A stretch of DNA of 64,000 nucleotides from Asparagopsis taxiformis (Eukaryota; Rhodophyta; Florideophyceae; Bonnemaisoniales; Bonnemaisoniaceae): NCBI GenBank assembly GCA_030407315.1, contig JALQPE010000388.1, positions 1-64,000 on the forward strand, read 5' to 3'. Under the pieces are notes generated by a model. It was not told the origin of the DNA, ran no database searches, and was given only the letters and a program-made list of their open reading frames with translations. Positions 53,915-64,000 of the stretch are shown here, in pieces (the stretch's first letter is position 1; each line of letters begins with the position of its first letter). Made by a program: the position numbers and the translations under genes.

Positions 53915-54242
53915 ACGTCTTCCTTCCTTAACCGGGTTTACCTTCTTATACGCATTTGCGTTTCACTCCCATGTTAGATCGTTCATCCATGCGCCGTGTG
54001 CGGCTTCGTCATGTCTCCCATTAAATTTGGAATGTTTTTGTTTTTTATCGAATTTTTCTTCCGCCGATTGGCTTCATATTTCTACCGCTCGCGGTTTTTG
54101 TTATTTGGCCAACTCGACGGGTGCTGTTCGTGGGATCTTACCGGCTCAACCTTGTTGTCATTAGCGGTGACGCCGCGATCACTAACCGTTCCTACTGACG
54201 CTCTTGCGTACAACAGCTTCGCTGTGAGGCAGCTCTGCCGTT
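53915..54242. other. Region downstream of the chromodomain fragment, possible LTR remnant
   Basis: About 330 bp lying 3' of the minus-strand chromodomain reading, where a 3' LTR would be expected. I find no matching second LTR and cannot define ends. Confidence 0.25.
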
Positions 54243-55328
54243 CTACTTACCACGCCTTTTGGCCGTTCGTCGTTTGGAAGTTTTCTTACCCGCTTGGCGG
54301 TCAACTTTCCGGAAGTACCGAGATATTTGCTCGTCTGGCACGTTGTGCCGTTGCGTCCACGTAGGGTCATGGTACCCGTACCACTTCACGAGGAACCATT
54401 CCTCCCGATCGTCGTCTACGACATAATCGATCAAGTCGTCTATGTCGAATTCCTGTTCTTCAGGTGGTTCCAGGTTCTGGGAGACAGTTCCCGGTTCGGG
54501 TATAACTTCTTGGCTCGACGAGCGTCGTCTGTTTCCGGTGTTAGCCGTGTCACCCGCAGGGTTTATCGGCTCAGCCGAAGTGGCTTCTTGGGATATTTCC
54601 ATGCCGTGTGGTCGGCTTATTCTTGTTTGTCGACGAGAGCGACTATTCTTCTTCGGACTTGTTCCGGTTGGTGCCTTCTGGGTTGATCGGTGTAGCCGGG
54701 AGAACGTCTTGTTGGCGTCTTGGGAAGCAGGTTCCTGCATTGTGTCAAGAGTTTCATCCTCGGCGAGGTCAAGTTGAGTGGAAATCGGCTGTGAAGCAGC
54801 ATCGTTATAACGACGTATGTCGGCCTGGGCCCCCTCCTCAAAGACAGTTCGTCTCGGACCGATACTCGGTGTGTTAGTTACGGAATCACCTTCAACCGCG
54901 GAGCGGGATGACAAAGGCTTGGTTACAGGGTGACCTGGGGGTTGTCTGGTTTGAAGAGGTACGCGCTGCGGGCTTGATGCCACGCGACGTAGTCGTTCTT
55001 CCGCCATACTCGGCACCGTGTTGGTGGTTTGATCGTCGGTTCTTGCCACAGGTACGGATGCTCCGCTAGAAGTTAACCGTGAGTGCGATGTTTCCTGTTC
55101 AGGTCGTGGCGCATACGTCACACGGTCGTGGCTAACTTGTTCGACAAGTCCATCTCGTTCAATATGAACGGTACGCCTACCGGCTTTAGTACCCTTAAAA
55201 GGTCCTTGCGCTAACGGCGTCAACTTTTTTCGTTCCCGTACTTCGGGGTTGTCAAGGTAGACGTATTCACCTTCCTGAAGGAGTCGCTTGGTCTTCCGGA
55301 TTCTCCGGTCAAAGTCCCGTTTATACAC
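54243..55328 (-). pseudogene. Ty3/gypsy chromovirus integrase C-terminal tail with chromodomain
   Basis: Only the 3' end of pol remains. It opens with a typical post-integrase stretch (KRLLQEGEYVYLDNPE, LAQGPFKG, HIERDGLVEQVSHDRVTYAP), followed by a ~190-residue disordered linker and a chromodomain near residues 295-345 (IDDLIDYVVDD...EWFLVKWYGYHDPTW). Chromodomains direct integration to marked chromatin in chromoviruses. Upstream of 55330 no reverse transcriptase or integrase core is found, so the element is truncated. Confidence 0.8.
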
Positions 55329-56314
55329 AGGATAAGCAATTTTTTGAAAAACCAGTAAATTTTATGGTCTGGACCATTAGAAATTAGTGGAATGGCAAAC
55401 CATAAAAAAATCGCAGAAATTACCGGCGCCGTGCCATAGATAAGTAGTGGAAATACCGTAAAGAATGTAATGGAATGAAACTGCGCCGTGGGAGTGGGTA
55501 TAAGCACCGTGACATGCTGGAATTTTCCACTACTGTACGGAAAAATAACATTGGAAAGGACAAAGACACGTCGCGTTGGTCATGACGGTGACCGGAGGTG
55601 GCATATTCCATTATTTTTAGAATTTACTTGCTGGAATCACGAAACGAAGGAACCATATGTATGACAGTACCATGTTGGACTCGAACCATGAACATTGATG
55701 GTCACGCCGGTCTGAGGTACTGGTGGTAGTCGTAGCAATGTAGTGACGGTAGAGGGATGGAGTGGTACTGACTGTTCCAGCGCGCCATACGCTTCGATGA
55801 CGTCACGTTTTGGACGTCTATGCAGAATCATATGAAAGAGGCGAGATACAGAGTGTATGACGTGAACTAGCTAATCTCGTTATGGTCATTGTTCTACCAT
55901 AGGTAGGGTACGGTCGAAAGAGTACATAATTGTACTTGAGTTTAGTTTCTGTAGTATTACTTAGTAAAGAATGGCACCATCTATGTTGATTTTTAGCACA
56001 GATACTACGGCATAGTTACTGTCGAAGTCGCAAAATTTTGTAATAAAGTCACTCCCGCATACACAAGATTGACCTGAATAGTGAGTTCCGCCCTGGCTTT
56101 AAGCGTTACTAGTATCTTAAACGCAGTATTAGTGGATTTGAAAACTTGTGCGGGAGTAGGGAACAAGGTAGTGAATTCGTATCATACGATAAAAATGAAA
56201 AATTGGACGTTACAGACATGGGTGAAGTAGTATCTAGTGAAGAAGTCGACGAAGACTTGTCCTAAACATAATTGCAGATAGTGCGTTTTAGTATCTTTAT
56301 TTCGTGGAGGAACT
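55329..56314. other. Unassigned ~1-kb stretch
   Basis: No gene, RNA or repeat that I can support. Several short palindromic or A/T-rich runs only. Confidence 0.4.
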
Positions 56315-58002
56315 ATGACGAGGCGTGAATCATTGCGAATTAGGCGACAGAGCGAAAAAGCGAAAGCTGGTCGTGAGCGTGAGCGGGCAGCTGCCGTAGA
56401 TGCACTCCCATGTGTCGGAACGGAAATAGACGTATGGTTCCAAGTTGGCGATGACGCAATATGGTGGAAGGCTACGGTTGTGGAAATGAAACTTCCTGAG
56501 CAGTATCCTGTCTGCAGTGGTAAGCCGTCAGTGGGAGACCGCATCGACGTAGACAGAGGAGATGGAATGTACACGCCGGTGTGGTGGAGCAGAATGGAAA
56601 GGATGTGGATGATGGAATCGTGAGGTTGACGAGGGAGGAAAAGGATATATCAGTCTTGGAAGTCACTACGTGGCGGCATTCGAACGCTGTGAAGCCGAGT
56701 CATAATGAAATGGCAGTGGCAGAAGGCAGATTGTTATATGATGCTATTCCTGAAATGAATTATCCTTGTGTCGCCTACGAAAACGTAAAGTTTCTGCTCG
56801 GAAATAAGTTGATGTCGGGGGGCCAGCCCCCGACACCGTGGCGAACGAGCAATTGAGAGGCTGTGGATTACGAAGCGGAGAGAGTAGAATGTCATGACCA
56901 ATGAGATGGAGAATCTGAAGCGATATCACCGCAGAGGAAGAAGCCAAAAGTGGAATCAGCACTTGACGTCAAAACATACAGTGGTATGGAGACAAGGCTG
57001 AGAACACTAGAAAATATAATGCTTTCTGGAAATGCTAGCGAGATTCGGCTTGGTTGGAACGAAAGGGTTCTAAATTGTGCATCAACAGTATCGGCTGGTA
57101 AGATTTTGTTAATGCTCTTGCAGCGTGCGGTAGAGAAAGTTGTGGAACAGGTTAATCGAAGCACTTTGTCAACCCCAGGGGGTGGCTACCCACATGGTGA
57201 GATTGACGGTGCATGCACGAGTGGAACGGCTATTAGCGGACCTGTCCAGATTCCAATCTCATTGAGCACTGAGCTATTCCGGGAAATGCTAAAGGGAACA
57301 GCAGAAACCTATCGAGGGGGGTATTACAAAGTGTACCCAGGGCTTCACGCGGCAGTGGCTGGAAATGGCGGAGAAGCTGTGAACATTACGTGTTCCAGTT
57401 TTTCCACACTATCGGATCTGCTAGGATTGGGGCACAGATGGCGAACTGAGTCTCTGGTTCATAGGCGTAACATAAGCAACTCGGAAGGGGAGGAGAATGA
57501 AGAGTGTGGTGACATGAACGGAACAGCGAGGCCATGTGCTCTGCGGTTGTTTGGTACGATATTGTGCTCGGAAACGATGGAAGCACAGTCGACATCTGTT
57601 GCAATTGGCAGTAGCTCGTTCTGCATTGCCGGATCTAAATCGAACGTATGGTGTCTGGCTCGCAACGGTAGTGCTGTAGTCCAAGGTGAATATGTGAACG
57701 GAATGGAGCTGCAGGAATGTCCCTCGATATGTGGCGTGCACGGGGGGTTCGATGGTGACGGGAGTCTAGAAGGGTGGAGAAGCGAAAGAAAGAAATGTTT
57801 CCGCATTGAATGGGAACCTACGACGCAAAGGAAAAGAGGAAGGGCTGGTGACATGTTGTGGGGAACATTGAGAGTGCATATGCCGTATGTCATATTCCGT
57901 GGTGTGGAAGAACCATGTAGAATAGGCAAGTTAATATCGGAAGATGTGGTCAATGATGTGGTGGGGTATAGTGTGTCAGAGAAAGGGCAGAGGAGTACAT
58001 AA
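56315..58002 (+). pseudogene. Family 2 (Tudor-like candidate) gene, diverged copy with frame breaks
   Basis: Homologue of 27692-29080. Parts: 56315-56623 (GTEIDVWFQVGDDAIWWKAT, equivalent to the tryptophan-containing barrel candidate), a shift near 56575, 56581-56856, then a break and 56950-58002. The last part aligns with the C-terminal half of the intact gene (LFGTILCSETM...STSVAIGSSSF; FRIEWEPTT...LRVHMPYVIFRG). It is convergent with the family 1 gene, as in element A. Introns could explain the breaks, but I see no good splice pairs. Confidence 0.6.
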
Positions 58003-58133
58003 AATGATACAGGTAGTGAGATGAACATGGAAGAACTAGTTTAATTATTCTGAAGCATACATTGCGGAGCAGAGGCAAGCAATGGGAACTACTACAGTCA
58101 CATGAAGACGGCGGTGTTCCAGCTAGAACAGTT

Positions 58134-59807
58134 CTACATGCCAATTAAAGAAATACCAAGTTCATCATCCTCCTCGAGAGGTACACAATCATGATTGGAA
58201 ACTGGTCTGTTTGCTGGGTTATCTTCTGAGCGCTCAGTATGCCTGAAGCCTGAAACGAAACGGACAGACTCGTATTCTTGTGCTGTTAGGTTTCTCTTCT
58301 TTCTAATGATCCCCGTGAGGCAGTCACCTCCCATGAGGTAGTCCCGGAGCTCAAGATGTCCCCATGTAACGCGCAAGGGGAATCCATCCTTCCCAAAATG
58401 AGATGTAGGCTGTTGTTTCAGGGCTTCGTTAAATAAACCTTGGAGGCATATTGCAATCTTATAACATGCTTGAATAGCATGGGGTTCATGACAGAGCATC
58501 TCCAGTTGTGTACATTGGCAAAAACTGCATAACAATATCATAGCTAGAGTAAGAAAGGAGAATGAACAGACAGCCAACTTCTCCACTCGCGTACTCGCAA
58601 TGTTTTCACCATCGATATCACCGCTCACCTGAACTATGTAAGTAACCTGAATGTGAAGCTCAGGACGGCTCAGAATGAAATTTGAGAAGATGGAATCATT
58701 TTTTGAATACACTTCGAGAGCTTCTTCTCCTGTTCCGTAAGCTCTCGAAGTTGTCGGAATAGAGTCAGGTGGACACATTTCTGTTGTGGAAACAGCATGG
58801 GCAGGAGAAACATCCACAGTTGCCTTCATATCTCGGTGGATGAGGAAGAATGCTTGTTTGACCAATTCCATTTTCATCTGTTTCCGGGAAGTGTTGAAGA
58901 ACTGTGTAAGCTGCCGTAGTGCAGAGGTAATAATCGGAATAGACTGTAAGTCAGACGGAGAAAGGTTGGATACAGCGGAAGAAGATGAAGAGGATGTACC
59001 AGTACGGCGTGCTTCTTTCGAACCAGACAGTCGGCGACGCTTTGAAAGAGTAACCTGCAAATTCGTAGACTGTTCCACGTTTCGTTCTGCCTCCGTGGGC
59101 ATCGAAATATCCATGGCATGGAAAAGAGCTCGTTGGGAAATGTGCAGCCAAGACGGCTTTTCGATGGGCACTACTGTAGCATTGCGTAGTGCATAGTCTC
59201 GAGATAGAGTATTGCTGTTCAAGTCCTCCTCCTCCCCAGGATCGAGGACCCCAGCATTCCTGCTCGTCGAGTCCTTCCATCGCACAATTCTGTCATTTGC
59301 CATTGAAATAAACGCAGTTCCGATAATAGAGCGTTTTAAGAACACATGTCGTTTCCCTACTGCCGTTCCGATAAGAGATCTCTTAGATTGCCTTACCTCA
59401 GAATTTGAACTTGAAGTCTGCGAAAACGACAGGGCAGCAAGAAGCAACGTTGTGCAGGAATCCACCTGTGGTGATGTTGCAGACCTCGAATTACAATTGT
59501 TGAGCAAATTGGCGTCAACAAAGGTTTTAACAAGCTCTGCAACAGTTCTGAAAGCGACGAATCGAGATGTCACCTGCCTGTTGTTGAACAGAGAAGACAC
59601 CAGCGTGGCAATTTGACCTGCTTTTCTTGATCTCTCATCCAGAACAACTGAAGGGACAGTGTTTGTTCCGGCAGCAGCGGAGGCCATGTATCGAATACAC
59701 GCCAGCTCCAATTGAATAGACGAAAGGGAATCGCGCATGTACTGTTCGAGGGATGCGAACCGTTCTTCGAACTTTGCAAACCTAGTCAAAGATAAATCAT
59801 CTCTCAT
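58134..59807 (-). CDS. Family 1 coiled-coil protein, diverged copy, 557 aa
   Basis: Complete reading, distant homologue of 25552-27084. The N-terminus is a probable coiled coil (FAKFEERFASLEQYMRDSLSSI); a basic patch SKRRRLSG and a Ser-rich run lie near the middle. The shared C-terminal module is recognisable: LRQLTQFFNTSRKQMKMELV and FILSRPELHIQVTYIVQVSGD, followed by a hydrophobic helix. Not near-identical to the element A copies, so this is an older or separate lineage. Function unknown; conservation of the convergent pair with family 2 suggests a shared job. Confidence 0.65.
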   Translation of the reverse strand: MRDDLSLTRFAKFEERFASLEQYMRDSLSSIQLELACIRYMASAAAGTNTVPSVVLDERSRKAGQIATLVSSLFNNRQVTSRFVAFRTVAELVKTFVDANLLNNCNSRSATSPQVDSCTTLLLAALSFSQTSSSNSEVRQSKRSLIGTAVGKRHVFLKRSIIGTAFISMANDRIVRWKDSTSRNAGVLDPGEEEDLNSNTLSRDYALRNATVVPIEKPSWLHISQRALFHAMDISMPTEAERNVEQSTNLQVTLSKRRRLSGSKEARRTGTSSSSSSAVSNLSPSDLQSIPIITSALRQLTQFFNTSRKQMKMELVKQAFFLIHRDMKATVDVSPAHAVSTTEMCPPDSIPTTSRAYGTGEEALEVYSKNDSIFSNFILSRPELHIQVTYIVQVSGDIDGENIASTRVEKLAVCSFSFLTLAMILLCSFCQCTQLEMLCHEPHAIQACYKIAICLQGLFNEALKQQPTSHFGKDGFPLRVTWGHLELRDYLMGGDCLTGIIRKKRNLTAQEYESVRFVSGFRHTERSEDNPANRPVSNHDCVPLEEDDELGISLIGM

Positions 59808-60104
59808 TTTTGCTGGAAACCGTTGAATGGTTCACGCCCAGGATAGAGTACTTGAGTAGAACTGGAAACGTTGCTGAGGAGAAGGGAAGGATAAGTAGAA
59901 GAGACCAGGGGGAAACTTGTCTCGAGCATGGACGGAAGATGTAACGGATAAGGACATTGGTACGGCCGTTACAAAAGCTGCGGGCAGTAACGGTCCTGGG
60001 CATACCCAAAAGCAATGGAGCCAGCAATGCAATCAGCCAGAGAAGTTATTTTGGTTACATCTCTATGTGTTTGCAGAACGTAGGCTAAGGTATATTCGGG
60101 GCAA

Positions 60105-60224
60105 GGAAATTGGTAATCTTTTTTGCGCTGAAATTGCTGCAGTAAAGAGTGATCTACCCAAGTGCACTTAGGTAGATCAGTTTTTACTGCAGTAATTTCA
60201 TAGCTAGAAAAATTACCGAAATTT
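60105..60224. repeat. Imperfect ~120-bp palindromic MITE-like repeat
   Basis: Arms resemble those of the perfect repeat at 60550 (ttggtaat...ctgcagtaaa...gatctacc around agtgcact), with several mismatches. Probably an older copy of the same small element. Confidence 0.75.
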
Positions 60225-60549
60225 AATCTCAGCACTATGTAAGCAGCACTAGCTGACTATGTAGATGACCACGGCTCAGTTTGTTCTTCCGGGCTGTTTT
60301 GTTGCTAGGAGCGTTAACGCTATAATTATTGAAGCGTTAAACTTCATACCACATAGAATGTACACTGAGCAGCTTTTCCTGCGTGTGGTACATGCATTTC
60401 TCTCTACATTGTTCTGGAGAACAAGCGGAGACCGTCCGCATGTGGAACAAGGCAAACAACTAAGAACGGCTGGTATCCAAACCTCAGCCTTCGACATGCC
60501 ATGTAGGGTTGTGTGGTGCCCGTGGCTATGCCAGAACACATACAAGGCA

Positions 60550-60677
60550 GCGTAAAATTTGGTAATTTTTTGGGCTCTAGAATTACTGCAGTAAAAACTG
60601 ATCTAGCAAAGTGCACTCGGGTAGATCAGTTTTTACTGCAGTAATTTTTGAGCCCAAAAAATTACCAAATTTTACGC
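60550..60677. repeat. Long ~128-bp palindromic MITE-like repeat
   Basis: Starts gcgtaaaatttggtaatttt and ends with its complement; the arms meet at about agtgcact. Nearly perfect, so recent. It lies between the family 1 gene and the methyltransferase-SET pseudogene. It could be a foldback MITE; a flanking duplication is not evident. Confidence 0.85.
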
Positions 60678-60863
60678 ACAGAATATACCTTGTCCAACCT
60701 TATGCAGACGCATTACGTACCAAACGGGAAATTCTTCTACGCATTGCTTGCTTGGGGGGAAAGAGTACATTACGATAAAAATAAATTGAAGGTATGGGAA
60801 ACAGAGTGAAAACATTAATGGAGATGGATTTACTTGTGAAATTTGACTGTGAGAGGGTAACAG

Positions 60864-63800
60864 CTAGACAGTGAAGTAATCATGACCGTATTCGATAAAC
60901 AGCTCGGAGCCAGCTGAGATAGCCTCGTTAGCAGTAACACATACAACTTGGTAGGTAGACACAGAGCTCTCACTGATGAGTTCTTGTACAGGGGAGGAGA
61001 AACTAACATTAGCAGTTCGCGACGGGCGATCGGTTCCCTCTGCTGGATCCACGAACGTTGGGTCGTTGATTTTCGAAGCAGCGTAATACTCGAATGGAAC
61101 AATGAAGATGGGGCGGCCAGACGTAGACGGAAGCCAGCAGGTGATATTGGGGTCCTTGATTTGAACTGCGTACTTCTAGAAGCGCTCAATCGAGAACGAA
61201 GTCGGACCCGTACCAAACGTCTTCAGTTTTGCTTGGTAGAGATCCTTGTAAACCACTGCCCCAAAATAGTACCCGACTATATCTCCTGGATCAATATCTA
61301 CTCTTGCGAAGAGTCCATCACCAGCTGCAGGTATAGTTGAAGTTGCAACGTATATATTGTGTGCCATTGCATCAATTGATAGCAGGGTTTTACTATCCAT
61401 GGTGGACAACAAGCCCAGCAGTGATTGTGGCCATTTGTGAATAGGAAGGTCTATCAAGTCATTGTGCTGGTCTGGGATGCACCAAATGGCGGTCAGAAAG
61501 CTGATGAGGTGGGGTGGAAGTTGTGTCGAACTTGGTAAACTGGAGGGGTTCTTCGAGTGGGAATCGTCATCGGAAGTTCCGAGTTGAGAAGTGGCCAGCT
61601 GCTGCAGGGCGGGCGTGGACTGTTGAGCAAAGTTCCCAATGGAGACCTGCTGCAGAAATGCAAGATTGACTCTAGGAAGGGATAGTTCAAAGCAGTCCGT
61701 GAACTTCTCACACCCCACAAACCTCCTGTACTGACCGTGGTGCATAGTAAGGCATGCAACTGCAGTAAGAAAGTGCCAGCAAACATGTCCACGACCAAGT
61801 CTCCCTGGTTTGAGAAACGTCCAATGAGCTCTTGCATGAGAGCTACGGTCTTCTGCTCGGGGCGCAACGTAACCTTTTTCTTGTCCTTGTCCAAATATTT
61901 CACTGTCTCCGATGCTGTGATGCGCGGGATGTTGTCGATGACATTTGTCCAAGCCTTGAACCTAGAAGGGATGTATCCTGCATTTCGGTAGTTCACCATC
62001 CCCCAGCCTTCTTTACCCTTACCCAGCTTCGTAGCATGTACAACCAGCTCGACCATATTTAACAAACTGGTCGTAATCCTATATGGAGGCGAAGTAAAAT
62101 GGGTGGGGCTCCGAGTACAGACGATAGGCTGCGAATCAACCGCGAACATAGGACTACCCGTAGAGTATTTCACTTTGCGAAGCTCGTATACCCAATTGTA
62201 GAACAGAGCAGCAGATGTGAATATGAGAACATGACCACCCTTGCGCGTCACCTTGGAAATTTCAGCTACCGTGTCTTCGATTTCTTCCTGACGGAGGACA
62301 TCGTAACCAGAGTTTTCTCTGCCAGACATACGCCTAGTATTGTACGGCGGGTCAGTGAGTACCAACTGAGCACCTTCCCGGATTTGCGGCTTTCGAGGAT
62401 TGTCAACAGCGTCATAGTTCTTCAAAAGGTCTCTGAAGCTGCAGTTGAAAGTATGCAGGACAGATCCTTTCATGTTGTCCATTTCTGGAGGAATCAACAC
62501 TTCATCTTCTGCACGCATGGATTTTATATCAGCTCTGGCCGCTTCGGCGGTACCGCTGTTACCGCTATTCCTGCTCGAGCTTCCTGCACCAGAAGGGCTT
62601 TCATCTAGTCGTCTGCGTTTAGCATTCGGGCTCGTTCCGTTCCCGCCGGGCGGAGAATCCCGTACTGGAGAAGCTGTTCTCTCAGTGTCTCCGAACAGCT
62701 CCTCATTAGGGTCGGGCGTTGATTGTGGCTCTTCTGTGAGGCTGAATGCCGTGAGTTGCCTTTCAACCATACCCAGAGCCCGAATAGTCGTAAACCTCCC
62801 AGCATCCGGGGAACCAGTCGACGCCTGGAAGCCCTGTAGGAAAGGTATTGCTCGCGGTGAAGAAACGGTTTGGTCGAACAATTCTTTGTGCCGACAGATC
62901 GTCATTATGTGCTCCTAGAAGGACGTTGCGCAGAGGCGCATCTGAGCATCTTGCAGCAGCGTACGATGGACAGCCGCACTCGAGATGCTTGCCGAGTGCT
63001 GCACTCTTCGAACAGCTCCTCTGCCGTGCAACAAAGTCTTCAGCTCTCGAAGCGGTGCGAAGCCCCTATTTTCCGAGTCCAGGACGTGGTACGTGAATAC
63101 TCTCTGGTCGAACAGAAGGTACGGTTGCAAGAGCTCCTCGGTATTGGTAGCCCCTAGCGACTTTGCCAATACATCCCATGACTTCAGAATCACATGAATA
63201 CCATATCCAAGACGCTGGGCAGTCCACGGACTATCCTTCTTGAGAAGCGGCGTGGGTCTATTCGAAGACCTCGTTCTTGTACGTGAGCGTGGCCGGGATT
63301 CTGCCTGCAACTTCCAGTCTCGGTCCATTTGTATCAATGCCATGAGAAATACAACCCTCTCGAAAGTTGTGGTAAGTCTCGGAGTTGTCCAGCTATCTTG
63401 ATGCGAAGCGCGCTCCTGGGTCTGTGAAACGAAGAATTGGCATGCTAGTGATTGTCTTGAGAAGGCATCTCGACCAATCGCGGACTGGGAGAAGTTATGC
63501 TCGGTGTAGAACTCTTTCTGAACTGGAAGTGGTGGTCCAGGACTCTGAGAGTTTTTGAGTGGATCCTCTGCTGATTGCTCATCACGCTCATGGACAAACA
63601 CGGGAATAAAGAAGGATACGGATAAATCCAGCAACCCACAGCTCGTGAGGAATAGATCCCATACCCGTGTGTCTATATCTACACTACCATCTTCACCAGC
63701 AGAAATGGTGAAGTTTCGGACTGCTTGCACAATGTTAAAGGTGTGACGATGGTAGGCATACGAGAACCATTTATCCAGAACGATTGAAGCATTCGCTGGC

Positions 63801-64000
63801 AGGTCAAACTTGTACATACTGCTCACAGCCCTTCGAAACGCTGTGAGCGAACGTTCTGCAAGGGGCACATGATCCTCTTTCTTCTCAGCTTCATGCCAAC
63901 AGTCTCGCATGTGAGCGACTATTGCTACACTTTCGTAGAACGGAATAATCCTTTCCCTCTCCAGGAGATGAAAGAGAATAGAGGCAAGCGTATGTGGTTT
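60864..64000 (-). pseudogene. DNA methyltransferase-SET fusion no. 4, decayed; runs off the right edge
   Basis: One gene read in pieces. The frame at 62918-63910 stays open up to the window edge, so the N-terminus (and any ParB domain) lies outside. An in-frame TAG at 62915-62917 separates it from the methyltransferase part: TDPPYNTRRM and, later, DLVVDMFAGTF. A 1-base deletion near 61790, inside the motif I region, shifts the frame; the other frame restores the family pattern. SET follows with AGDGLFARVDIDPGD, then a second in-frame TAG at 61176-61178, KINDPTF and SELFIEYGHDY, ending at 60864. Two nonsense codons and one frameshift make activity unlikely unless TAG is read through; TAG is the normal stop of intact genes here. 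Confidence 0.75.

Overview
The window is a dense nest of eukaryotic transposable elements; I see no convincing host gene. Supporting a eukaryote are a Plavaka-type (CMC/CACTA superfamily) transposase, a chromodomain integrase tail of the Ty3/gypsy chromovirus type, SET-domain proteins and canonical GT-AG splice signals in one array. GC is near 50 % and the large genes look intronless. A red alga or another alga is my best guess, held with low confidence; a fungus is possible. The most interesting content is a family of element-borne proteins that join a ParB/Srx-like domain to chromatin or DNA modification domains: ParB + DNA (adenine-type) methyltransferase + SET, and ParB + a putative 2-oxoglutarate/Fe(II) dioxygenase. 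This looks like a mobile write-and-erase epigenetic module.

Layout. 1-3207: the end of an element (A') with a CACTA-like terminus at 3207, carrying decayed copies of two genes, a Tudor-like-fold candidate and a coiled-coil protein. It sits inside the SET domain of methyltransferase-SET gene no. 1 (3208-6298). 6.6-8.5 kb holds copies of a ~190-bp repeat (R190 below) and a glycine-rich tandem repeat. 8694-10978 is a coiled-coil gene of unknown function with one frameshift, convergent with a complete Plavaka transposase (11056-14094). 14.1-16.85 kb is the Plavaka 5' region: an array of apparent micro-exons, then 43-bp tandem repeats and an element terminus. 16.85-20.87 kb holds broken retroelement pieces. 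20868-24859 is an inverted second copy of the Plavaka 5' half, interrupted at 24859 by the same CACTA-like terminus, so element A runs rightwards from 24860.

Element A region (24860-41.5 kb) carries coiled-coil gene 25552-27084, Tudor-like gene 27692-29080 (convergent), intact ParB-methyltransferase-SET gene 29812-33321, and two intact ParB-dioxygenase genes, 34012-36891 and 38162-41497. Between genes lie repeats centred on an invariant 19-bp palindrome (AATAATACCSGGTATTATT, eleven sites counting one degenerate), which I propose as a candidate recognition site. 41.5-50.7 kb carries a truncated copy of the 8.7-kb coiled-coil gene, an intact methyltransferase-SET gene (42665-45859) flanked by inverted R190 copies, and a frameshifted third ParB-dioxygenase (46738-50689). 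51-56 kb is mostly degenerate repeat and retroelement debris. 56.3-64 kb is a second, diverged set of the same gene families (Tudor-like, coiled-coil, methyltransferase-SET) in a different order, partly decayed and running off the right edge.
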